A stretch of 64,000 nucleotides of DNA, taken from contig ML991829.1 in the NCBI GenBank assembly GCA_010094025.1, positions 124,001 to 188,000 on the forward strand, written 5' to 3'. The position numbers and the translations under genes were made by a program. Position 1 is the stretch's first letter. Every line of letters starts with the position of its first letter. Under the pieces are notes generated by a model. That model was given only the letters and a program-made list of their open reading frames with translations. It had not been told where the DNA came from and made no database searches. Origin of the DNA: Viridothelium virens (taxonomy: Eukaryota; Ascomycota; Dothideomycetes; Trypetheliales; Trypetheliaceae). Positions 22,335 to 32,442 of the stretch are shown here, piece after piece.

Positions 22335-23576
22335 CTAAGAAAGATTCGACAATGCTAACTCAGGCCAACAGTTCGTCATATCAAAAACCTTTTTCATGTG
22401 CCACAGTTCGCCTTCAAGAGGGCCTAAAGCCTCGGCAGGAAATAACCAGAACCCAATAGCTGGTTTCACGGCTTTCGCAAGCTCTTCTGGCCCCTCGACT
22501 GGGATTTTTCCAGCACATGAAATAGTGAATCTATGCCAATGCTGTTGTGATGCTAGCCAGTGGTCCTGTTCCTCAGTTAAGAGCTTATTCGCAGTCTTGG
22601 TATCATAAACCTGCTGCTGATAAACAGGAGAGTCGTAGGCGAAAAGAACCCGTTCTCTAACCGGGAGTGCCCGACGAATGCCCCAACTCCTCAACAGCTC
22701 TTGCCAGTACACACGTAGCTGTCGTGGGTCACTGGATCCCGTTAGGATAAAGTCCAATTCTGGCCCCACCGGTCTTGGGTCTCGTCTAAGGAGATCGAAG
22801 GACGGCGTGATCGCCTTGATGGGCATTGAATGATTGAATCGGACTCCAAAGCTGTAGAAACCAACCCCCGGTCCCATGATTGCGCGTCCCGTGTGGGACT
22901 CAGCAACCCAGATGATTTCCTGGAGCCGCGATAACGTATCGATGAAGCTCGCCTTTGCAGGAGCTTCAGAAACTTCGTTCACGGCATGTAGCCCTAGAGA
23001 CATGCCGTTGGTGTCGAGAGCCAAGTTGAGTAGACCAACATCCCGTGGATCATAGGCTTTGAGGTCATGTAGGAAGTCGACAAAGGTATGCTTCGCGGGC
23101 CCTTGTTTACTCAAATGGATGAAGTCATATTCGGGATTGAAGTAGAAAATTGACTTTGTAGCTTTCGCCGTTCTCATCGACGGTGCCGCATTTCCCTGTA
23201 TTCTCTCCTTGGACGCTTGGAGGTGGCATGGAATATGAACACGATAGAAGCTGAGCGCCGCGTTACGAGACTCGCTAGTCACACGCAATAGCTTGCTATT
23301 CAATTGAAGGGCTTGTACGGTGGCGGTGTAATTACGCCCACTTATCAACTTGTTGAGCGCGTTTTGAGTTGAGTATGGACGCGCTCCCCCAGAGTCCGAG
23401 GGAAGGTCTTCCTCAATTGCTACCTCAACTTCTACCAGGCGGTGCCGTTCTAATGAGTGTGTCCATATACGCAATCGAATCTCCGGCGGAAGCTTGGAGA
23501 ATGGACTAAATTTAGCATCCTCGCTGTGACAATGAGATGAGTTAATAATCTGCAGATGCTGTGGAAGAGTCGTCAT
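22335..23576 (-). CDS. 2EXR-domain protein (fungal, function unknown)
   Basis: Single-exon gene of 413 aa from the ATG at 23576. Residues of about 22-45 carry the 2EXR signature FSPFSKLPPEIRLRIWTHSLE, which resembles an F-box-like opening, and further on come LLRVTSESRNAALSFYRVHIP and FYFNPEYDFIHLS, the usual second conserved block. The remainder is a family-like alpha/beta region with no catalytic motif I recognise. Such proteins are very numerous in Pezizomycotina and mostly uncharacterised; some are proposed to act as F-box-like adaptors. It lies in a gene-poor stretch, with ordinary codon use and no breaks. Confidence 0.8.
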   Translation of the reverse strand: MTTLPQHLQIINSSHCHSEDAKFSPFSKLPPEIRLRIWTHSLERHRLVEVEVAIEEDLPSDSGGARPYSTQNALNKLISGRNYTATVQALQLNSKLLRVTSESRNAALSFYRVHIPCHLQASKERIQGNAAPSMRTAKATKSIFYFNPEYDFIHLSKQGPAKHTFVDFLHDLKAYDPRDVGLLNLALDTNGMSLGLHAVNEVSEAPAKASFIDTLSRLQEIIWVAESHTGRAIMGPGVGFYSFGVRFNHSMPIKAITPSFDLLRRDPRPVGPELDFILTGSSDPRQLRVYWQELLRSWGIRRALPVRERVLFAYDSPVYQQQVYDTKTANKLLTEEQDHWLASQQHWHRFTISCAGKIPVEGPEELAKAVKPAIGFWLFPAEALGPLEGELWHMKKVFDMTNCWPELALSNLS

Positions 23577-24327
23577 GGAGTGAATTGTCTGTCGATGGAC
23601 CGAGATGTTACGTAGCGGGACTCTGACGACTGATCAATTTGGTAGAACGAGCTCTTGGGGTTTAACTGAAACGTGGTCAACATCTTGTTCAGACAAAGGT
23701 CAAAGGCTTTAGGAGACCGTGAGACCGACGTGGGGTGGCGTGGGTGCTTAGACTCCTATGTACCTTGCTCCAATGTTCCTGCGGCTTTGGCGCGATAGGT
23801 GATACAGTGCCGAAACGCTATTGATCAAGTCGCTCAGTCTATACAAAACTATTATACCCAAAAAGTCGCAAGAAGTCTTTGGAAACATGCAATTTCGGCT
23901 GCTGGGCTATCATCATCTTGCCACCAGGGCAACAGGGGTACCCATGGAGAGTCGATGCAAAATAGAGGAGGCTGTGCAATACGGGCGAAAAACTGTGACA
24001 ACCCTAAACTCTCCGGAGTGGAACCCTAATATTCTCTCAAGTGAGTTACAAAGCGTTCTGGAAACTGCAGCGCCCGATTTGTGCATCCGCAAAGGTTCAG
24101 CAAACTATAGACCAAAAGCCCATGTGTGCTGAACCAAGGGAGCAGGTCTTTGTACTAGGGCTAGCCTATAGAACAAGGTTCAGAAAGAGTGATAGCCCCA
24201 TTACACTCAGCTTCCTCCGTATGCATGGAACAAGCTTGCTTCAATCTCCGTGACTTTACTAATTACCTGTATCACCACCATCACCTAAGAACTCGATTCT
24301 CTTTCCCATCGCCGGCACTTTGGGTAT
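23577..24327. other. Intergenic stretch between the 2EXR and KH genes
   Basis: 751 bases: promoter of the 2EXR gene (right of its ATG) and the 3' untranslated region of the KH gene. Open frames at 23799-24253 show no known content. Confidence 0.45.
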
Positions 24328-26311
24328 TCACATCCCTGGAGGCGGAGGAACCTAAGAGGAAGTCAATAATTGATATCTGCAAACATTCTGTGCACGCTAG
24401 GGGTTTGATGAGCTTACTGCACCGTAACTGTAAGACTGGGATCCAGAGCTTGGCGGGGGTGGTGGAGGCGGTGCTTGCGCATTGGCTGGAGCTGGTGGTG
24501 GGGGTGGAACATCACCGCCGGGTGCTCCAGGAGAAGCTCCTGGAGGTGCTTGCTGAGCTTGCTGCCCACCTTGCTCCCCTTGCTGCTGTGCCCATCCATA
24601 GTACCAGTTCATGTAAGCTGCGAAGCCTCCATACTGTGCGTAAGGATCCAATTCAGGGTGCTGCGCATAGTACTGAGCCCACGCAGAATAGTCGCCTTCA
24701 GTCGCACCAGGTGCGCCCGGGGTAGTTGAAGGATTGCCAGGCGATTGGCTTTCTCCGTAACCGCTGCCATAACCACTGCCGTATCCACTGCCGTATCCAC
24801 CACCATAGCTTCCACGATCCTGATTGTTGTTGTAGCCTCCGTTGCGGTATCCGCCACCACCGCCGTAATTTCTTTGCGAGTGAGACTTCTTGTGTTCTTC
24901 GTAATTGTTCTTGACGGACTCAAGTAAGTCGATGCAAAGCTGAGTACCACGCTTGACCTGCTCGGGATCTGGGGCGCTACCTTGAATTAGCAAGTTTAAG
25001 GGCCCAGCTACTTCGAGTAAACATACGCAACGTGCAGATACATCTGCTCATCACTTTCGCGTCCGTCGCGCTCGATGAATCCTGAACCACGTCCCTTTAT
25101 CTGCACTCTGCATCCTGTTTCCTGCTGGATGTGTTTCACATATGAGCCACCAGTCCCGACGACCTGCGCGCGAAGGTTAAATCCTGAGATCGGCTCAAGA
25201 TCAATTGGGATCTTCTCCTCTGGCCATTTCCTCTGTGTGCGATAAGCTTGCTGCAATTGAAGTAATGGTTCACTGTTGGCAGACTCACCCTGCCGGACTC
25301 ATCTCTTTCAACCTGTTCAGGCTCTCGCTTCCGGAACCGTCGCTCATCAACCAGGTTCGGTAGTTCCTGTTGCATGAGCTCATTAATCTTTGCAGTTGCC
25401 TTTTCGAGTCCGTCTTTCGTTGTGCTTGTTACGTGAAGGTAGAGCGGAGGATTCTGAGATCATCGTCGTCAATGCATAGCCGTTCAGACAATGAAAGAAG
25501 GGGAAAAGAAGGTTACTTACGGCTGCGGTGGCCATGCTCTTGTCCGGATAGTAACTGCCTCGGGTGGTGACATCTTTTCACACATAAGCATGGTCTCATA
25601 AATTGTTCTATGGTTAAGTATGCGTACCGGCGCCAGTTTCTTCTTTGATCTAGATGTCACACGGCAGCGGTTAGCAGATGCAAAATGGGGTAGTTGGGTT
25701 GCTGAAATGCTAGTAGTGAGCTTATAGGCTTTCTCATTGAACAACAGCAAGAAGAGGAAGGGTACCCTGAGCCTAGTCAAGGCTTGGTTTGAAGAGAGAT
25801 GCCTGGAAGATCAGTGGGCTATGACAGAAATATTTACCATCTTCTGTGTTGATCCTTTGGTCAGTGTATAGCGATTGCGCAAGTCGTTGACCTCGATATC
25901 TTTGATGTAGTCGCCATCTTGTGTATACACCTCACCGCTGCCATCTTCGCCCGCCGATGGAGACTTCGCGGTGGCAGGAGTCGCTGGCTAGAAGCAATAG
26001 CGTCAGTCAAGGTCTCATTTCTGTGGCGAAGAGAGCTATACAGATCGTATTGGAGGGACATCCACATGTTGGATACCCTTCTTCGAATAGATCTGAGCAT
26101 TTATCTTTGCTACCGCCGCTGCAGCCGCCGACGCGGCATCTTTCTTGTCAGAAGTAGCAGGGCTCTCTGTATCGCGCGTTGGGCTTCTGCTACGCCGAGT
26201 CTCAGAGCTTCCTGGCGCAGGCGAGCGTGACCGGCGATCGAATCGCGACTGGCGTCGTGGATCGGGCTCGGTCTGATCAAAGCGAGATCGCTTGCGAGGT
26301 TCTTCGGCCAT
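24328..26311 (-). CDS. KH-domain RNA-binding protein, KHDC4/BLOM7-like
   Basis: Eight exons: 26311-26042, 25987-25838, 25649-25628, 25573-25521, 25453-25289, 25232-25027, 24976-24418 and 24351-24328, giving 482 aa. The N-terminus is RS-like (KRSRFDQTEPDPRRQSRFD). Next come GIQHVDVPP, DYIKDIEVNDLRNRYTLTKG with the first KH-like domain continuing into IKEETGADVTTRGSYYPDKS, and a second KH with IPGFNLRAQVVG-type sequence, GSYVKHIQQETGCRVQIKGRGSGF. The C-terminal 150 residues are Gly/Tyr- and Pro/Gln-rich with YGSGYGSGYGSG repeats, ending VPPPPGM from a 24-base last exon. Human KHDC4 contributes to splice-site choice; a nuclear splicing role is inferred. Exon 3 is only 22 bases. Exon 6 has tandem in-frame acceptors 18 bases apart (25251 and 25233). 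Confidence 0.88.
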
Positions 26312-26543
26312 AGTAATGAGCTAAAGAATTGTTGGAGTTGGCTTTGAAGCTCGCCGTGATGGGAAATGAAACTGTGGGAAGCTCGGGAAGATCACCTGCG
26401 GAGGTGGGAAGTTAGCTGCATGAAGCGAGCTAGGCGGTGACAAAATTCTGGAAAGCTCCGATCTCGCGGCTCGTAATTCACTCCACAGACCGACACGACC
26501 AAACGCGAAGCCGCCTTTGGCATCTCCCGTACCTTCACTTACA
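26312..26543. promoter_or_regulatory. Bidirectional promoter between the KH gene and ilv6
   Basis: Only 232 bases separate the two divergent ATGs, so both transcripts must start within it. No clear TATA element is seen. It links an RNA-processing gene and a branched-chain amino-acid gene, a common fungal arrangement that need not mean shared control. Confidence 0.6.
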
Positions 26544-27581
26544 ATGGCGGCCCGGCGAGCGTGTACAGCTCTGCCCTTGTGGTCGGCCTCAAGATGCGCA
26601 TACAAACGGCCATATCGACCTTCACTCACTAAAGTTCGCGCCCAAAACTCCTCGTCTACCTCCGCTATAGCATACAAAGCTCTCCACCGGAGTAGAATAT
26701 CTCCTCTACCCACGACAGATACGCCAGCTTGGAACGCTCCCGCTGCCGTCAGTAGCATCCTCTACGAGACTCCTCTTCCCCCGCAAGCTCCTCCAACCCG
26801 CCATGTTCTCAATTGCCTGGTTCAAAACGAGCCAGGTGTCCTATCACGAGTGTCCGGTATTCTTGCCGCACGAGGTTTCAATATCGACAGTCTGGTTGTG
26901 TGCAATACTGAGGTAGAAGATTTGTCTCGGATGACAATTGTGTTGCAGGGTCAAGACGGTGTCGTGGAGCAAGCTCGCAGGCAACTAGAAGACCTCGTCC
27001 CCGTTTGGGCTGTGTTGGATTATACCCAAGCTCCTCTTGTTCAGCGCGAATTGCTACTGGCTAAGCTCAGCATTCTGGGTCCCGAATACTTTGAGGAACT
27101 CATGGCCCATCATCGAGAAATGACGACGGCCGACGGTGGTCAGACCCAGATAGACGAAAGAACACTTGAAGAGCAAGCTGCCATTGAGCGGGAACAGCTA
27201 GAAAGAATCAGAAAAGATTTTCATCCTAGCAAATTAGCAGCAAGCGAAGCTCTGAGGCTTAAAAACCAGCATTTGAAAGATATCACATATTTGACACACC
27301 AGTTCGGAGGCAAAGTTTTGGACATTAGCACGAGCAACTGTATTGTTGAGCTGAGTGCAAAACCTAGCCGCATTGACAGCTTTATGAAGCTGATCGCACC
27401 ATTTGGCATACTCGAGTCTTCAAGGACAGGTGAGCTGGGCAGTACGCACTGTTCAGGAGACAATATTAACTCCTCTACAGGTCTCATGGCATTACCACGA
27501 ACGCCCCTGGAAAGCCCGACAGAAGTCGAAGAAAAGGAGGCGCAAGATGTCGTAGATCAGAGTCTGCTACCTCCTGGTTGA
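26544..27581 (+). CDS. ILV6: Acetolactate synthase regulatory (small) subunit
   Basis: Exons 26544-27429 and 27481-27581 give 328 aa. The ATG at 26544 opens a basic, hydroxylated mitochondrial presequence (MAARRACTALPLW). An ACT domain starts at about residue 85: HVLNCLVQNEPGVLSRVSG, then GFNIDSLVV, the valine-sensing fold. Further blocks are RELLLAKLSILGPEY, an acidic insertion typical of fungal Ilv6, and HQFGGKVLDISTSNCIVELSAKPSRIDSF. Ilv6 activates the catalytic Ilv2 subunit in mitochondria and makes it sensitive to feedback by valine in isoleucine, valine and leucine synthesis. The 51-base intron (ATTAAC branch site) is in frame, so reading through it would add 17 residues; splicing gives RTGLMALPRTPL, the expected family sequence. 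It runs tail to tail with the ornithine carbamoyltransferase gene, 96 bases apart. Confidence 0.92.
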   Translation: MAARRACTALPLWSASRCAYKRPYRPSLTKVRAQNSSSTSAIAYKALHRSRISPLPTTDTPAWNAPAAVSSILYETPLPPQAPPTRHVLNCLVQNEPGVLSRVSGILAARGFNIDSLVVCNTEVEDLSRMTIVLQGQDGVVEQARRQLEDLVPVWAVLDYTQAPLVQRELLLAKLSILGPEYFEELMAHHREMTTADGGQTQIDERTLEEQAAIEREQLERIRKDFHPSKLAASEALRLKNQHLKDITYLTHQFGGKVLDISTSNCIVELSAKPSRIDSFMKLIAPFGILESSRTGELGSTHCSGDNINSSTGLMALPRTPLESPTEVEEKEAQDVVDQSLLPPG

Positions 27582-27677
27582 TGTGCGGGATCATTAATCT
27601 AAGTCTCTGATAGCTCTCGCTGGGCTTGACCTCTGTACATATGCGCAACAAAAATGAATCCAACTTCAATCTACCTT

Positions 27678-28790
27678 TTATGATATCTGACCTTTATTCA
27701 CTACGAATCCTTCCAACGCCGATATCGCAGCCCACAGCCTATTTTCGCCTTCTTGGAATACCAAGCTCTTGGGGCTATAGAATACCTCATCGCTAACCTC
27801 TTCTGGATGTCTGGGTAGGCAATGCATGAATTGCCAGCCCTTCTTCGCACCGCCTCGCTCGGCCAAATCTGCCGTGACTTGGAATCCCTCGAATGCCTTC
27901 ATTCTTTTGACCTTTTCTTCCTCCTGTCCCATCGAAACCCACGTGTCCGTTACGATAACGTCTGCATCTTTTACCGCTTCCTCTGGCACGTTCGTCTCTT
28001 TCAGAGATCCCACCTGTGGGGTTGAAGATGCAGCTTGACCAATCACTTGCCGTATGGATTCTGGGATTTCATACCCTTTCGGTGTGGCGACTGATATATC
28101 TACACCCAATTTCATGGCCCCGATTGCGAGATCATAAAGCACATTGTTAGCATCGCCAACCCAAGCAACTTTCAACCCCTCAAGTCCCAGTCCAGGCATC
28201 GGTGACCTCCCTGGCGACGGTGTGGATGGAAAGGCTTCATGGATGGTTAGGAAGTCGGCGATGGTCTGTAGGGGGTGGGATATATCGGATAGCGCGCTAA
28301 TGACCGGCACTGTGCTATGCTTTGCAAGACCTACGACGTCTGCATGCGCATTGACGCGTGCCACGATTGCAGAGGTCATGGATGATATGATGATTGCGGT
28401 GTCACGGAGGGACTCATTAACGCCAAGCTGGATATCTTGGGCGCCTAGAAACATTGGATGACCGCCCATTGTGACCACAGCACTTTCGGTGGATACTCGT
28501 GTTCTCGTGCTGCGTTTGCTAAACGTGACTGCTATTGTCTTGCCGGTTAAGGAACCAAGTATGCTCCTTGGTATGGAACCGGATTTGACAGCTTGCTTGT
28601 GGGAAGAGGCATTGCGAATGAGTGCTGTAAACTCTTTCGGAGTCAAGTCCGCTATTGAGAGAAGATGTCTGGGCGCGAATGGAGAGGTCTGAGGTGCGGT
28701 TGCTGAGGAATACGGACGGAGGGGAGCTCTGGTGAAGTCTGCAGTAGCTTGAACCAAGCTCCTGAGAGCTTTGTTGCGGCCGAAATGCAT
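27678..28790 (-). CDS. argB: Ornithine carbamoyltransferase, mitochondrial
   Basis: Single-exon gene of 370 aa. The first 35 residues form a presequence (MHFGRNKALRSLVQATADF). Then come the carbamoyl-phosphate domain, with FSKRSTRTR (the STRTR motif) and MFLGAQDIQLG, the ALSDISHPLQTIADFLT linker region, and the ornithine domain, with GLKVAWVGDANNVLYDL, VTDTWVSMGQEEE and HCLPRH. All catalytic motifs look intact and the length is normal. The enzyme makes citrulline from ornithine and carbamoyl phosphate in the mitochondrial matrix during arginine synthesis. Its start is 441 bases from the divergent Tag1-like gene. Confidence 0.95.
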   Translation of the reverse strand: MHFGRNKALRSLVQATADFTRAPLRPYSSATAPQTSPFAPRHLLSIADLTPKEFTALIRNASSHKQAVKSGSIPRSILGSLTGKTIAVTFSKRSTRTRVSTESAVVTMGGHPMFLGAQDIQLGVNESLRDTAIIISSMTSAIVARVNAHADVVGLAKHSTVPVISALSDISHPLQTIADFLTIHEAFPSTPSPGRSPMPGLGLEGLKVAWVGDANNVLYDLAIGAMKLGVDISVATPKGYEIPESIRQVIGQAASSTPQVGSLKETNVPEEAVKDADVIVTDTWVSMGQEEEKVKRMKAFEGFQVTADLAERGGAKKGWQFMHCLPRHPEEVSDEVFYSPKSLVFQEGENRLWAAISALEGFVVNKGQIS

Positions 28791-29231
28791 GAGGTGGTTT
28801 CAGAAGGCACGACTGTGTTAGCTACAGCTTCCGGGCTTGCATAGAGCGTAGCAGTCTGTGTAGTCATAAGAGAAAGTAGACCGCGAGGGTTAACGTCAAT
28901 TTTCTATGACTTGGCACGCTGTATCGATAGCTGGCCTGGAGCTTTCCGATTGGCCGACCCCACGCATCCTCCTGTGACCCGGTGGCGTGGAAGGCTACTG
29001 GGCTGGATGATGGCAATACATGTCTCATCCGCTTTTGTTCCTCTCGCAGACTTATACTGCTCCGAGAGTACATCACTTCATGCCCTGATTGATCACGCTC
29101 ATTTTTGCCTTCACTACCACAGTCATAGCAATGCTGCTCGACCGGTGATCTCTCAGCCTAAGCGCGCCAAGAGCAAGCAGCCTTATCAGACTACACCTTC
29201 AGATTTGCGCCGGAGCGCTCTCTAGATCATC
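28791..29231. promoter_or_regulatory. Divergent promoter region, argB and Tag1-like gene
   Basis: 441 bases with no gene of its own; the promoters of both flanking genes must be here. I found no perfect general-control TGACTCA site by eye. Confidence 0.45.
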
Positions 29232-32056
29232 ATGGACAACCGCACGGGAAGAAACACAAATAGAGCAGATGAAACCGCACCCCTTCTGGCTCGCGATCGG
29301 ACTCCAAGTCCCAATCCAGATCAACACAATGGAAGTCCACATTCGCCTGCGGCGTCATCACTTCTGCGAACCTTGACCGATTTCAACGATGGAACTCCTA
29401 CCAAGGGCAAGCCCAAGAGAAGATGGCCAAGTATTGTCGCATTGACAATACTATGTGTGGTAATAATACTCATCATTGTCCTTGGTTTCGTCGTCCCGTC
29501 GGTGGTAAAGAAATACGCCATGCAGGCCATGGTGTTTGAGCCATCAAGCGTTTCTGTTGAATCGTTCACAGCGAGTGGCGTTCAGGCTAGAGTAAAAGGC
29601 GTTTTCGGTATGGACGCGAGAAGGGTCAAGAAGAAATCAGTACGCGACATTGGAAGATTTGCTACGGCTATTGCGATGAAGGTTGAGAGTGGACCAGCTG
29701 AAGTGGAGGTATCAGTACCGGAATATGGAAATCTATATCTTGGCAAGGCGAAGGTTCCTTCAATCAAGGTTGACGTTCGTGATGGACATCACACTGCGAT
29801 TGATAAATCCATACGCTTAGAACCCGGCGACTTCACAGTTGTTCGCCAACTTGCTAGCGATTGGATTGGAGGAAGGTTGGACCAATTGTGGGTTCAAGGC
29901 AAAGCTGCCATCCCCTTGAAAGCCGGAATTTTCAACTTCGGGACGCACCAAGTTTCTTTGCGGCAAGTCATACAAAGCAGCGATCTTCCATCAATGCCTG
30001 GATACCAGATCAACGGGATCAGCATACACGAAGTGGAGCTACCAAGCTACCAGCAAGGCATGGCTGCAGATGTCAGTGTCACTGTCAAGAATGACTATCC
30101 TGTACACTTTACAATCCCTCCCATGGGCTTTGGAATTCTTGTTGATGGCTGTACGCCATCCGATCCTTACATCATGATCGCTGATGCTACTACCGATGCA
30201 GTTGAAATCAAGCCGAAAAGAGACCTTCATCTGAATCTGACGGGCGTCGTCCGACAACTGCCTGATGCATTCACTACTCAATGCCCAAACCAAAGCAAGT
30301 CTCCCATGGACTTATTGCTGGGTAATTATATCCATGGTGAAGATGCGAATATTTATGTTCGAGGCTCGGATTCTCCATCAATGGATACTCCGGAATGGGT
30401 GACAGATATCATCAAAGGAATTACAGTACCAATTCCGTTCCCGAGTCGTGACCTCGGCTCGTTGATTCGAAATTTCTCTCTCACGAACACCCACTTTGGA
30501 TTGCCAGATCCTACAGCAGAGCCTAATACTCCAGAATCACAGCCAAAAATATCTGCCACCATCAAAGCCATCGTCAACGTCCCTGAAGAGATGAACTTCA
30601 ATATCAACGTCTCACGCGTGCGTGCTGATGCTGAGGTGTACTTCCACGATAAGAAACTCGGCCATCTAGATCTACATAAATGGCAAAGGGCCAATTCTAC
30701 CCGCATTGAGGCCGACAAAAAGCAAGCTGCTGGTCTCTTGGTAGAGTCTATTGTAGAGAAAGCTCCATTAAACGTTACGGATGATGATCTTTTCACAGAG
30801 GTTGTCCAGTCAATTCTATTCGGCAAGAAAGTATTGAAGTTAAAAGTCAAGGCATTGGTCGACGTGGGTATTGATACCGCTCTCGGCGACCTCGCCGTTC
30901 GTAAAATACCTGCACAGGGCGAAGTTCCCCTAAAACCCATTCGAAGAGGTGGTATTGGAGCTCTTGGACTTCAAGTTGGAAATTTGAGTATCATGGATAC
31001 CACTGCAGATACGCTCACCCTTGCAGCACTTGTCAACTTTACGAACCCGACAAATTATTCAGCGCATGTGCCGTACGTCGATATCCATATTAACAATAAC
31101 GGAACAAAGCTTGGCCACGCATTTGCCAAAGACGTCGACGTTGTGCCCGGAAGAAATAGGAACGTTGTCATTCAAGCCAAGTGGGAGCCTTCGGTTAGTG
31201 GAGATGCAGGCAAGGCGCAGGGCAGGGAATTATTGTCTCAGTACATTTCTGGTAAGTGGAAAACTGTTCAAAAAGATGCGCAAGTTCTTATTTCAACAGG
31301 ATACAATACTACTCTTACTCTCAAAACGCATTCTGGCACGATTCCCACTCAGCCAGCTCTTGGAAAAGCGCTCGAACGATTCGAACTTGAGATTCCCACA
31401 CCTAGACTCCGCGGCCCCAAAAGGCCTAATGACGGAGACGGAGATGGTGACGATGGTGACGACGACGACGATAGAAGACCGCATTTCATAGAAGATGCTA
31501 CGGTACTGTCCTCTCTCTTAGATTTCGCAATGTCTTCTTTGTTGGAACAGATTGGATAGACGATACACTACGAAAATGACTCTCGCTTGGGCTCTTTGGG
31601 CAAGACAGCAACCGAAACCACCCTATCTCGACCGCTAGATACCTCATAGATTTCGTCATGTCGATTTGTCTTTTATGTTCGTTAGTGAGCAAATAGCTTA
31701 CAATTCTTTTCACTCAGATGCATCTATTCACCTCCACCGCCACCTTTACCTTACTTTCCCCGCTCAGTCAAACCACACTCTTTCTGGAACGCATCAATGC
31801 CACTGCATACTACAAAAATGATGATGTTGGGAGAATTCTGTACGATGAAGAGATCCAGGTTCCCCCTGGTGCTACACAGACACCTCGACTACCAGTTGAC
31901 TGGAGTTTGAGTAGCGTTGGGTACGAAGCTGTACGGAGAGCATTGGGGGATAAACTGAAGCTGAGTGCAAAAGCGACGGTCGGTGTTAGAATTGGACAAT
32001 ATTTGGAAGATGTCTGGTTTGTCGGAGGATCGATCGGCGCAAAGGTCAGATTATAA
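29232..32056 (+). CDS. DUF3712-type membrane protein, Tag1-like
   Basis: Exons 29232-31502 and 31718-32056 give 869 aa. The join reads FIEDATMHLFTSTATFTLLSP, continuing the same repeated beta-rich domain, which supports the 215-base intron; without it the frame stops at 31559. A cytosolic polar N-terminus (about 65 residues) carries TAPLLARDRTPSP. A single strong membrane span follows at about residues 66-93 (IVALTILCVVIILIIVLGF), then a large lumenal part of LEA/DUF3712-like repeats rich in NxS/T sites. A short acidic Asp/Gly tract precedes the intron. Relatives are often labelled pre-rRNA processing protein; I think they relate to yeast Tag1, a vacuolar membrane protein that ends autophagy, but that link is from memory and moderate. 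Vacuolar location is inferred. Confidence 0.8.
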
Positions 32057-32442
32057 GGATCGTGGACAATTGCGTAAAGCCAGAGCGCTGGCTACTTGTA
32101 CTTATTCCCAATAGCGTCGATTCGTAGAGGCGAGCTCGGCTCCAGGAAGCAGATGGCCTGAGGAGCCTGTCTGGGCAGATGCAGATATGATAGACGATGG
32201 AGTTGAAAAGGTACCATGGATCCGCTAGCTCTGGAGTATGTTCCGCTTGATTAGCCCCTGCGTGATGACGAAGGATCGACCAGTACCCAGATGCATGTGA
32301 AAATCGCGGACCTCTCGGTGTTTCTCTCCACCTGGCCCCAGCTTCCCGTAAAAACATCCCACCTAAGGGCCTGGACTTAAATGACCACCTTTTACCAACC
32401 CTCAACTGGCTTTCCTTGACTGTTCTACCTCAGATATACTAC
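32057..32442. other. Intergenic stretch
   Basis: 386 bases between the Tag1-like and DUF3984-like genes; no gene seen. Promoter of the downstream gene expected here. Confidence 0.45.

Noticed and set aside
24397-24417. KH gene ending at the stop at 24397 (tail reading VSSSNP)
   Set aside because: A GTAAGC donor at 24417 and an acceptor at 24352 join to VPPPPGM, a better family-like end.
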